A program made the position numbers and the translations under genes. This document shows, piece after piece, positions 1 to 12,300 of a stretch of DNA of 64,000 nucleotides. The stretch is from Bagarius yarrelli (taxonomy: Eukaryota > Chordata > Actinopteri > Siluriformes > Sisoridae). Location: the NCBI GenBank assembly GCA_005784505.1, contig VCAZ01000124.1, positions 768,532 through 832,531 of the forward strand. The letters run 5' to 3'. How positions within the stretch are numbered: position 1 is the first letter of the stretch; the number at the start of each line of letters is the position of its first letter. The notes beneath the pieces were generated by a model. It did no database searches. It was not told the origin of the DNA and was given only the letters and a program-made list of their open reading frames with translations.

Positions 1-454
1 GGCTGAACAATTTAAATGATTATCTTGATCACTTAATTACTGATAGGAAACTCAATTTAAACTCCACTTGACTGATTCATGCTACATTTATCCCTTTCTT
101 TAACAGTCGACTCGAACATGAACAGTTTCATTATTTTAGCTAGCAGTAATATTACATCATAACCATTAGATTTTTATAGTCCTGCATTACCAACAGGTTG
201 ATTATTTCAGATTGTTTGCAAACACCACCCAATTTTTAGCATCAGACACCACTAATAGCCACATTTGTTGATCTTCTTTATAAAATCAATAGTAAGATAC
301 AGAATAATCTGGATTTATTTCAAAAATGTATTTAATCTGCTAAAATTCATGAGTGCATTTATTTATCTGGAAAAAAACTTTCTAAAACAACTAACAGTTA
401 AGATAAGTTAGTAAGACAGGATTAAAGGGTCTTGATCCTGGACCCAAGCAGCAT

Positions 455-800
455 TAGTTTGGGAACCAGGATCAAAATTCATAACCTTCTGTCACAGCAT
501 AAAGATCAGTCCCCTAATTCAAACACTATTTTACTTAAGCCCTTCAAAATGGAACTCTATCTTGAAGACTGCAGTTTGAAATTGTGTCAGAAATAAAGTT
601 TACAGGTTCATAAGAAGGCCATTTGAATTCTGTGCACAATAGCATTGTTCAAAATTTAATAGAAAGATTTTTCAGAAGTTATTACAGCAGTGAGACTACA
701 ATAGAAGGTTCGAGTGAGACTACAATAGAAGGTTTGAGACACACAAATGGAGGTAATAAGAAGGTGTCCCAATACTTTTGAATAGACAAAGATACAGATT
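455..800. repeat. Interspersed repeat, copy 1
   Basis: The stretch from about 470 to 640 (cttctgtcacagcataaaga ... gtgtcagaaataaag) recurs in diverged form at about 3690-3860 in the same orientation. The tail near 755-785 (gtgtcccaatacttttgaa) resembles ends of teleost DNA repeats. Family not identified. The rest of 1-1280 is AT-rich and shows no exon that I can support. Confidence 0.45.
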
Positions 801-1288
801 TTTAGTCCTTTAATCTGTCAAAATCCTTCTTTCAACACTCAATTTCCAAATTAGTGGCATGATAAATTATCCTGAAGCTTAAGCATGGTAATCTCTGCTA
901 CAGCGCATCTCCATCAAAGACCAATCTTTAACTGTTGTAGGTGATTTTTGACATTTTTTTCTTAAAAACATAAATTTAAAGTGCGCAAATTTTTACAATG
1001 CTGTTGTTTATTTATGCTCGAAATCCTTAACTTTCTTTTTCCTATTGAATGCTATAAACCATGTTGTCAAGTGACGTCACAAAACTGCTAACTTTTTACA
1101 GGAGTCAGGAAAACAATCCACCAAACAGCACGGATTCCATATGGATTTTTTAGTCGTTTATAGATTGATACACTGAACTGAATTAATACAAAAATAAAAA
1201 AACAACCTGCCCAAAATAAATTCATATAGTATTTATCACTCATCGAGGATTAAACAGATAAAAAAAAAAAAAAAGCATTTCATTTCAC

Positions 1289-1375
1289 CTGTTGAGACGT
1301 GTTGAACTGGAACGCGGTGTCAGGAAACGGGACAAGAACACTGCCTTCAAGGCAATGCAAAGGAAACCTCTCTCC
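1289..1375 (-). CDS. Interferon exon 2
   Basis: 29 codons in phase 0, from GERFP to FNTSQQ. The joint with exon 1 (VERM then GERF) gives the expected Met-Gly at the end of interferon helix A. The FPDTAF stretch corresponds to the A-B loop. Confidence 0.8.
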
Positions 1376-1602
1376 CTAACAAACAACACAAGCAAACATG
1401 GTGCTCAGTGCTGGAAATCTCGCTTTCCTCATCTACTGATGGACACATCAGGTAAATGTCACCTGCTTACCATTCTCTCCACAAGATTGTGACTTTCCTC
1501 CATCAGTCTCCTCTGGAGCCTGCAGTTGGTTGGCATGGAGCACACACGTGCCATGCAGATGATCACAGTGAACAGCCAGGTGAAAGCATAAAGAGCTGCC
1601 AT
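1289..1602 (-). CDS. Type I interferon (group d-like), 5' two coding exons, partial
   Basis: Secreted antiviral cytokine that would act through a class II cytokine receptor. Exon 1 is 1471..1602 (44 codons, ATG at 1602) and ends at a GTAAGC donor. Exon 2 is 1289..1375 (29 codons), from a GTTAG acceptor to a GTGAAA donor. Both introns are phase 0, as is usual in fish type I interferon genes. Residues 1-22 form a hydrophobic signal peptide. Mature helix A has the type I interferon pattern of Cys, Leu-Gln and a run to VERM (Cys27 is in MPTNC). Exon 2 opens with GERFPLHCLEGS (Cys52) and continues with the VPFPDTAF segment characteristic of fish interferons. The family usually has five exons and about 180 residues; exons 3-5 are not in the first 1.28 kb and should lie beyond the left edge. 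The group d assignment rests on remembered family sequences. Another type I group is the main alternative. Confidence 0.82.
1471..1602 (-). CDS. Interferon exon 1: signal peptide and helix A
   Basis: Coding part of exon 1. The ATG at 1602 is preceded by GGGAAG and, further upstream, by TTTATTCTCAG, which could be the acceptor of a 5'UTR intron. The exon encodes a hydrophobic leader (LYAFTWLFTVIICMA) and the helix A region ending in VERM just before the donor at 1470. Confidence 0.82.
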
Positions 1603-1966
1603 CTTCCCGATTCTCTCTGAGAATAAATAAGATGAGGCATGCCGAGAGAATAGAGATTAGAGAGATGCCCTCGGTGCGAATTAGCTGGTTTTAGTGAGTC
1701 ATTCATTATGAGCAATACTCACTCGACACCGTGCTACTTTAATAAATAAACAGAAGGCAGGAGCTTGTTTTTATTATTAGACACACCATTAATGAATTAT
1801 TTTCAATACAAAAAAAGGAAAAATGTTCATCTTAGCGAAACTATGACCAGATGCATATAAAAATAGTTTCTTTTATCTCTATTATTAAAAAAAGTAATAA
1901 AACTGTCTTCATTTTCTAATTTTCTATATTTTATAATATACGTTAGCAATGCAAACTCCCCAACAA

Positions 1967-2004
<38 letters not shown>
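1967..2004. repeat. (ATT)n microsatellite
   Basis: About 12 uninterrupted ATT units. Confidence 0.95.
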
Positions 2005-2007
<3 letters not shown>

Positions 2008-2737
2008 GAATAGGATCGTGCGTTCTCTCTTTTTCTTACCTTAATGATAAACGCGGAGTATTTTCTCGTCTTGTTGTAAACTCTGTGTCTGAAGCATCCA
2101 TTTCCCAGTTTAAATACAGTGAAAAGGGCTGATATCTAATATTTTGCTTCAGATGAATGCGGGTTGTGTAATTTGGGGAGAAGAACCGGATACGCTAATT
2201 TCCGTTTTCCGAACAGGCCTGGATAAAGACTTTCACTCCATTCATCAGAGAAAACAATACTTAAGATATCAGTCTTATAGATCGATTTAGATCCATAGAT
2301 TACTAAAACTCTTGATATAATTCAGGGTATATTTTATGTCTCATTTTGGAATGCGCGTCTCTGGAGCTTCATATCATAGTGGCAAGTTTATTGCGCCAAC
2401 AAGTTTAATGTTAAACAGTTGATAAAACCATGTAACATTATTTTACACTTGATTAATTACAATTATAATCTATCATTTGGCAAATAAACACACTGATAAT
2501 TTAACTGCATTTCCTGTTCTTCTTTCTCTCCTTTGTTTTGCCAAAATGAATTAAGGGGTGAAAATGCGCCACATTCTACATTTAATATGGATATGAAGAG
2601 AATAATCTGCATTTCTTTAGCAATGTTTTGATCTGCTAATATTTATTTGTATTTTTAATAACATTAATAATTTGACAAACACTACTATCGAAACGGGTTA
2701 AGATGAGTGAGATGAGCCGTCTTGATCATGGAAGTGA

Positions 2738-3640
<903 letters not shown>

Positions 3641-3679
3641 AGATGCGGCTTTGTGAATGTGGAGGAGACCAAAATAATG

Positions 3680-3870
3680 AATTTCAATCTTCTGTTACAG
3701 CACAAACATGTCTATCCCCTATTTAAAATACCCTAACGTTTAGATGCCCGAGCCCTGGAACCTCAGCTTTCCCCATATTAAGACTGCTGTATGAATTGGT
3801 GTCAGAAATAAATGTTAAAGGTTCATTTAAGTTCACTGGAATGGTCTGCACCACATAACCACTTTGTTTT
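3680..3870. repeat. Interspersed repeat, copy 2
   Basis: Diverged copy of the repeat at 455-800, in the same orientation (cttctgttacagcacaaac ... gtgtcagaaataaatg). Family unknown. Confidence 0.45.
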
Positions 3871-4511
3871 GACTCATATTTGAGCCGTCCAGGTGAGCTT
3901 CAGTTAATAAGGACTTCATATGCATTCCAAAAGCAACACCCGAGTGAGAGCCAACGCCCACACCTGCATTATCAGTGATTTACAAGGGAAAGATTATTAC
4001 ATGAGTATCTGTGGTGGTGTGGCTGACTCACCTTTCTTCAGTTTAGCCCTCTGGGTTAGTTACTAATGCGGCTTTAATTCGAGAACCTGTTCTGGTGAAG
4101 ATCTGGTTAGGTGCTTTTAATCACACATTTTTTTAGCTGATGCCAACACTAATCATGGGGAATTCTATTAATATTTAGAATCACTGAGTCTCTACAATGT
4201 GCAGCTGAAAAAACATGACAAATCCACACATTGCTGTCTAGACCAAATGTAGATGTCTCATTTCAACAGGAGTTTATGATTATGTGCATAACTGGACACT
4301 GACAACAGCAGAAATCTCTCAACACCTGCCAAATATAGAAACTTCCCTTGTTTACACAATTTGAGCTCAAATTAATTTGATACTATCACCTCGAGGAGGA
4401 GTCATATGATCAAACACTTGTCCAAACATGAAGGTGAGTTAAGTAACTCAGACCAACAGCTTAATTCAGCAGTGTTTGTGTGTATAATTCATGTTAATAG
4501 CGAATCTAATA

Positions 4512-4727
4512 AACATTTACATTATATTCCTGGCATGTGGCATGTGGCCCTTATCCTGGCATGTGGCCCTTATCCAGAGCACCATACAATTATACATTTT
4601 TCTTTTATCCAGTTAAGCGGTTGAGGGTTAAGGGCCTTACTCAAGGGCCCATCAGTGGCAGCTTTGTGGCTCTGGGGATTGAACCCATGATATTTTGATT
4701 AGCAATCTAACACCTCAAACACTAAGA
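4512..4727 (-). repeat. tRNA-derived SINE (inverted)
   Basis: Contains cccttatccagagca, then gttaagggccttactcaagg, cagtggcagcttt and a box-B-like region (gaacccatgat) followed by caatctaacacc. This is the standard order of the SINE seen many times in this window, read from the 3' end. A 20-bp segment (ggcatgtggcccttatcc) is duplicated inside it. Confidence 0.7.
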
Positions 4728-4729
4728 TA

Positions 4730-6187
4730 ATACTATTGGATGATATAAGGTCCATAACAAACAAAGCCAGAGGTGACAGCTTTAAGGAGAATTTTTTATA
4801 TAAAATAGTGAAGCAATAGAAGCACCAGTAGTTCTGATCGTTAAATACACCGTAATTCTAACCATAACCACCAAAATATGACCGTCATATTTAAAAAAAA
4901 AAATTGAGCTGTTAACAACTTTTTATTAAATAAAATTGTTATTTGTGCGTGTCCATGTACCTATTTGCTATTCTGCATTAAATGCATCACAAGTACCGAT
5001 TTCACTAAAATGACACTTTCATAGACATATTAGTCAGATTCTAGAGAATACTTAAGAATCTACCCTCGGAATCCACAGTCATCTGCATAGTGCGGGAAAG
5101 AAAACTGGTTGTGCAAAGTGAAAGACAATGCAGAGCAAGAGTGCTGGAAAAAAGGAGAGAAAGAGCGAGAGACCGAGAGAAAAAGAGAAATACCCGAGAG
5201 TGCCGCAGAGTCGGAAAGGGAAAGGAGGGAAGTGAAAATTAAAATAACCTCAGCGCTAACAGCCTCTGGTAGAGCTAATAGCCAGGTGCCTGTCAGTTCT
5301 TTTCAAATGCCTGCTGAGTAATTAGGAAAGTCATGCAGTCTCACTGTCATCTAATTATAGTTGAGTTACTGCCTATAAAACACTACAAAGTAAATATTAT
5401 GCATCATTGAATCACACACACATACACAGGTTTGGTTATACGTGTGTGTTTGAGTAAGAGATAGATGGAGAGAGAGAGAGAGAGAGACAGAGAGAGAAAG
5501 ACACACAGAGAGGGAGAGGTTACAACTGCTAGATACAAGTAATAACAAACAACTCTTTTAAGCAAATTCACAAAATGAAATTACGCAACATTACATGTAT
5601 CAATAAACAAATTTATCTTGTGCTGTTTATTGATAGATTAATGGGATGTGAACCCCACACACCATATAAAAAAATAAAAAACTGTCAACAAATATTTATT
5701 CTGTCCAATAGTCGTTTAAGCTCATGTCACTCCTGCAGTGTGGCACTGTAGCGTAGGACTGTAATAAAATAAAACACATTTAAAACAAATATAAAATATA
5801 TGATATATAAATGTAAAACTTAACATTTTATTTAATTGCTTTAGAGTGAGGGCTTTATAGAGCTTGGGGGTTTTGTGCACAGGCGCATTGTCATACTAGA
5901 CGTGTTTCTTAGTCCTAGAGGAATGGAATAAAATACGAAGACATTGGTAGACAACTTGATTGCTTTAGAATTTGTGGGGAAGACACACCATTGTGGGCGT
6001 GCTGGTGAGGTGTCTACAAACTATAGTGTTTTTATAGTATCTCATATATATATTTATATATAATTATTATGTCATTATAGTATTATACATTCTATCTGTC
6101 ACTTTTTTGCAAAACCAGGCAGTTTTTGAAATTGAGTCATTAATTGCATATTAAATTCTTACATAATGAAAGAGCCCATACATGATT
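4730..6187. other. Intergenic interval between rdm1 and the interferon gene
   Basis: AT-rich non-coding DNA. It holds a purine-rich stretch at 5125-5235 and a GA/CA-rich simple repeat at 5410-5515. The short open frames there are low complexity and have no splice-site or family support. Confidence 0.6.
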
Positions 6188-6193
6188 TTTATT
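6188..6193 (-). terminator. rdm1: Polyadenylation signal candidate of rdm1
   Basis: AATAAA on the minus strand, 115 bp downstream of the rdm1 stop codon. Position and perfect hexamer fit, but cleavage is not shown. Confidence 0.5.
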
Positions 6194-6307
6194 ACTGACA
6201 AAATGAAACCCTTGACAGGATAAAACATGGCAGTTTCCCTTTTCTGTGGTTTAACAAAGCGGTTGGATAATAACGTGTTTAAATTTAACCTCAAACACAA
6301 GTGAAAG

Positions 6308-6397
6308 TTAATGAGAGAGCTCCATCGACGAGTTCCACGGTAAATCCTCTTCCTCTCCTGCAGCAGCCGCAGGGGCACTCCATGTAATGTCATTAAT
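6308..6397 (-). CDS. rdm1: rdm1 exon 7: C-terminus and stop
   Basis: 29 codons plus TAA. Begins INDITWSAP and ends in an acidic tail EEEDLPWNSS, like the acidic C-terminus of mammalian RDM1. The acceptor is TTTCTGCAG. Confidence 0.9.
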   Translation of the reverse strand: MNDITWSAPAAAAGEEEDLPWNSSMELSH

Positions 6398-9300
6398 CTG
6401 CAGAAATAAATACAAATAAAGTCAAGTCAAGTTTATTTTTAAAGCACATTTAAACACAACATGGTTGAACAAAGTGCTGTACAATCATAAAACTAAGGAC
6501 AGAACATGGAATCAGATTAAAATAACAAAAATATAAGAACATAAATAAAATAAGGTAAAAGTCCTCATCACTCTGTATTAAAAGCCAAACTATATAAAAA
6601 GGTCTTTAGGGGGGATTTAAAAATAGGAAGAGTCGAGCCGCCTAATGTATAGGGGCATTCAGCTCATTCCATAATTTAGGGGCTGCTACTAAAAAAGGCC
6701 ACCCCGACTTTTTAATCTCAATTTGGGAACGGTCAGTAAAAACCGATTACCACACCTGAGAGAATGTGCTGAACAGTACGGCTTTAAAAGATCAGAAATA
6801 TACAGAGGTGCTAAATTATTCAGGTCTTTGTAGGCTATTAACAATACTTTAAACTTAACCCTGAACTAAAGAGACTAAAAGCTAAAAAGACACCGAACTA
6901 AGTTTTTAAATATAAAATGACTGATTTTCTATAACAGCATTCTGAAGTTTTGTATAGCAAATATTTATGAACTGTAACACTTTGAAACATTTATAATTAC
7001 ATACAAAATGTGAGCTCCTGTTTTAATGTAACATTATAGCAGCTGTAAAGGTTCCTTCTCTTTATTCTCCCTCTCGACAGTGGAAACTTTTCTATAAATA
7101 ACTTCCAGATTAAAAATGACAGATCAAACTAAGAATTTTTTTTCATTTGCATGGTTTTTTGAAAGATAACTGAAATGCAAAACCAATATTTATTGATTAT
7201 ATCATTTCTGGGGTTTTTTTGACCCAATGATATCTACAGTACTGAACTAAACATTTTTTAATTATAACACTGTCAATACTGGCTTTTTACTCCCTCACAG
7301 CAAACACAACATTTTTCTATGTCAATATAAATAATATATATATATATATAAAAATATTTCCATGTTTTAAAAAAAAAAGCACAGCATAGTGCAATATTTG
7401 GTGATGTGGAAAATAAAGTATATTAAGTAGAGCAAATAAAGTTATTTTACTTGTAAGAACAATTCTTGTCTTGTTTTTCTCCACAATGCAGCGCCATAAT
7501 AGCAGTTTTGTATGCAATTTCTTAAAAATTCTCAGAACTGTACTGATATTCGATAAAAGCGATGATTTATTCAAAAACTGATCCTGTATTAAAAGGCTTA
7601 TAAGAACAATTAGTCTGTTAAATAATAGTTTAAATGTAAATAGAAAATAACAGTGTAGCTTTTCATTTTTTTTAGAAACTGTTCGTAATAGACCAAAACT
7701 TCACACTAGAATTGACACACACCAAGAAAAACACTTATATAATATATAACATAACAAGATAAATTGTTACTGTAGGATTTGTTTCAGGTTTAGGGGATAT
7801 TGAGCATTCTGTTAGCAGTGAACGTATGGATTATAATTTTAATTATTCCACATGTCCACATATCGAACTCTACTTACACAAAATCTCCATCTAATAGTCA
7901 TAATGCATTCAAGACTCGTGTCTCAGGATTTTATTTTAGACTAGACCAGAGAAACAGCTTTTTTTATCCATCTTTTGTCTTTAACCGCGTATTTTTAATC
8001 AGGGTCACCGGGATCTGCTGGAGTTTATCCCAGCTGTCATTGGGTGGAAGGCAGGAGGGGGACACCGTGGACAGGTCACCAGTCTATCACAGGGCCACAT
8101 ACAGACAAACAACCACACACACATTCACACTCACTCCTATGGGCAATTTAGATTCACCAATCAATCTCACATACAGTACATATTTTTGGACTGTGGGAGG
8201 AAACCGGAGAACCCAGAGTAAACACACGCAAGCATGGGGAGAACATACAAACATACACAAAAAAAAACCCTGCAGGGGAATCGAACCTGGGACTTCCTAC
8301 CTGTGAGGCGACAGTGATAATCACTAAGCCAAAAATCAATTTTAGTAAAATAAAGTTCATTTTTTAATCACATTGTCAAATATCTTCTTATCTAAAACCC
8401 CTCTCACCCGTATGACTCCCTCGACATCTTCATCTGGCAGAATTTCCTCCCGATCGATACTGCATTCCACCGCTACTTTTCCGTTACCTGAGGATCAGAC
8501 TAGGGCTGTCACAATTATCAAATTTGGGCAAAGATTAATTGTTAAATAAATAATTGAGATTATGATGATTTATTGTTTGGGGCTTTAAAGATTCATTTTC
8601 AGATTTTTTTAAGACTGTGACAATAAACTGTTTGTAAAAAAAAAAAAAAACAATTACAGTGCCTTATTAACATTCTACTGTAAATATTTTATTAGAGATA
8701 AATAGTATTTAAGAAAATCCATATTTTGTGTCCTGTCAGTGGTGTTTATCCTTTAACAACATATAAATTAATTCATGTTCTCTGCAGTGGCATTATGGGA
8801 TGTTAACTTGCTCTGGCGCTTGGAGTGTCAGAAAACCCGGGCGCTCCGACTTTCACATCACGCCGCTCCACTCACTTACTCTGATTAAAAGTAGGGGGCT
8901 GCAGCTACTACAGCTCCCCCTAGTGGCTAATAAAAAGGGTGCAATAATTGCGATTAGATTCAATGATCACGGTCAGGCCAAGTAATTGCGATCAATCGAT
9001 TATTTAATAATTGTGACAGCATTAGATCAGACGTCAATAATACTACATTTAAAATATGGTATGTAAATTAGAAGTTTAATCAGTAATACAAACCCAGAAC
9101 TATTAGTAAGAGTTTCTCAAACGCGGCAACAACTGCTTTATCTTTGGCCCATTTCATGAGCTTGCCCCTCATCCACAGCTTCTCCTCTGGACCTGAAACA
9201 AAAACAGACGTTATATCAACCCAGTTATTAATATTTAATGATTATTACTTAAAATAGACTTATTTATTTAGGAATGTGTTCATGATTTTTTATATATTCT

Positions 9301-12300
9301 TCTACACGCTTTATTTTGGACAAACCTGAAGGAAAAATAAGTTTTCTGGTTACACAGCATTTGGCCAAAAGTTTGTAAACACACAAGTGTATCTTCTGAA
9401 AAGGACACAATGGTTTCCAAACTTTTTTCTGCCAGCACCGCTTTTACAGAATAAACAAAAAAATCAAGGCAAACATGAACATCGCCGTGTCACCGTGTTA
9501 CTTGAACTTTTCTATACCGCTGAATGTGAGCAGTACATGGATAAAGTGCAGTGACGTGGCAAATATTAATAGATTTCAGCTGCTATTCTCTCTAGGAATT
9601 TGGGTGAATCCGTATAAAAATCTGCTGACTTCGCAATAGCCTTTCCGTGCCCCCAGTTTGGGAATCAGTAGTCTAGAACGTCTCTGTATAATGTAGTGTT
9701 ACATTATTCCTTCACCAGAACCAAGAGACCCAAACCCTGTTCCTGTGCACAAAACCCCTGATCTCCATAAGGATATTCTTCCATTTACGCCATTTGGCAG
9801 GCGCTCTTATCCAGAGTGATGCGCATTTATTTAATTTATACAACTGAGCAATTGGGGGTTATTGGCCTTGCTCAGGGGTCCAGCAGTGGAAACTTGGTGG
9901 CGCAGGGAATCAGACCCTGACGTTCTAATCAGCAGTTCAACACAATCACCACTGCGTCACCACTTCCCAGTTCTACTTTTTTTTTTAAGTTACATAATTT
10001 TTTGTAATTTTTGTTTTTACATTCATTTTTTAGTCTTTGTTCTTGCTTTATCAGTAAAATGGCTGCCGTTTAAAAATCAGGACTGTTGTGTGTTGTTTCA
10101 CTAAAATTTCACTAAAGAAAAAAATCCTTCCGATGTGTGTTATTTAAATCATTTGTGTAATGGAGAGATTTACATTCACATTTATATCACATGTGAAATT
10201 AAATTATATTATGTCCCTGACCGCCTGAAATGTGTGTGTGTTGGATAATAAACATCTGGCAAATTAAGAAATGTACTGTAAACTGTAAGACAACACAAAT
10301 CTTCAAGTCCTGAAAAGAAAAAGTGTTGAGAGGGAGGTTTCTAATTCTAAACCTTGGAATTTGGTGGAAGTTAATAAAAAAAAGTCAGAAAATGCCAGAA
10401 AAAAATGCCAGAAAAAGGATCATTTGTAGTTTGTCTTTTTAAAAAGTTAATCATTATCATGCTGAGATACTAAACTTGTCAGTAAGGTCGCTCTTACCTT
10501 TGTCTCGATCAACCGTTTCCTCCGCAACACCGACCCCATGGCACGTGACGCCATGCTGAGGGAGAGTCAGCTTCACCACACAACCGTACTTCAGTAGCTC
10601 CTCTTGGCTGTCGCCACCCAAGCTCCAGCCGGCATCTGCACACTGTGAAACGTCCTTTACCTGGAGAGAAGAAAAAAACCCCACTAAAAACGAGTGTAAG
10701 GGGTTTCATTGGTTGGTCGCAAAACACAGTTTGTAAGCGAACTGTGGAGCTGAGAACGAAGGTAAAAAACAAGTTCATAAACAGAATTTTAAAAAATGAC
10801 TAAGACCAACTAGACCATATATCTAAAAATGTTACTCACAGTGATGATGTGTGTAGACCAGCCATTGTAGCCCAGGTAGTGATTAGCCAAGTCTTGACAC
10901 TTAGCATGACTAAGGGATTGAGATGCAGAGAGAAAGGATGGGTTCTGCTTGGTGCTTAACCTCACCTGGACAGACAGAAACAAGAGAAGGCTGTTTAAAG
11001 GAGATACGCTGAAAAGTTCAACTATAGAACGCACACTATCACAACTCATACACATTTATCTAACTTAATGCACATTCCTGCTTATATCTACAATTATTTT
11101 AGATATAGAGTGAAAAATAGAAGATGTGGTAGTTGTGGTTATGGTGTTGGACTGCTAGCGAAAGATCATGAATTCAATTCCTAGGACTGCCAAGCTGTGA
11201 CTGCTGGGCCCCTGAGCAAGGCCCCCGACCCTTAACTGCTCAATAAAAAAAAATATGATATGATATTATATCCCTTTAATACATTTCTGGAATTTGGCAG
11301 ACTTCCTCATCCAGAGCCACTTACATTTATGTTATGCCTACAACTAAGCAGTTGGGGATGTAAGGCCTTGGTCAGGGGCCCAGTGGTAGTAACTTGGCAG
11401 TACTGGGAATCAAACCCACAATTTTCTGGTTAGCAGTCAAACACCTTAACCACTGAGCTACCACTTCCCATCTTCTACCTGTACTGAAATACATTCCTTT
11501 TTTTCCTATTATATTTTATTCTGGGTTAATAAACGTTATTGTAATGTCACTTAAAATCGTAATAAACACGTCACTGAATTAAATTTATCAAGCAAATAAA
11601 AGCACCTCTTTACAGAAACTGTTTTCTGGAAATATTCTAGTGAAACGCTGACATGATATTTACCAAGAATTACAGACTGGTTAGTTTTCCTTTCCTTTAT
11701 TATTTGTAGAGATTCCTGACTTCATGACTATGTACATATTTTCATTTGTGTCTTAATTAACTGGATCGAATGTAGATGTAAACATATAATCTGTGCAAAT
11801 AGCAATGAGACCGACGGATTAATGTACGTAATGGAGGTGTAAACATGTACCAGAATGTAAACGAATATAAATGTGCAAGTGACAGATATACGATAAATAG
11901 CAACAGATTAGAGATATGACATGTTTAACGGAGATACACAGATATACAAATGTGGAACAGACAGAAAGTGTAAACTGCTGATGATTATACCATCAATAGA
12001 ATAGGCGCTATATACAACTGTGCAAAAGGTGAGTGTTAATTAACATGTATATGCAATAAGTGCAAATAGTGCACCAATGTGGTGTGTAGTGGTACTGAAT
12101 GGTGGTAATCCGTATGATTGTTTTAACCAAAAAGAATAAAAATTCAGTAAAACAGGTGCACTTTTGCCACATCCGGGTCTCTCAGTCTGGACTGCAACCC
12201 CAGCTGTGGTCTGTAGAAGAACTACATTCCCTTTCTAGAACCTCTGCTGAAGCGAGCAGAAACTGTTTCTACAATCTAACAGAAAAAACACTCTTCTGGG

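Noticed and set aside
1..1280. Interferon exons 3-5
   Set aside because: Searched on the minus strand for a helix B-C pattern and splice sites; nothing fits, so they are placed beyond the window.
5109..5321. Charged Glu/Arg-rich open frame
   Set aside because: Purine-rich low-complexity DNA with no splice sites, homologue or conserved pattern.
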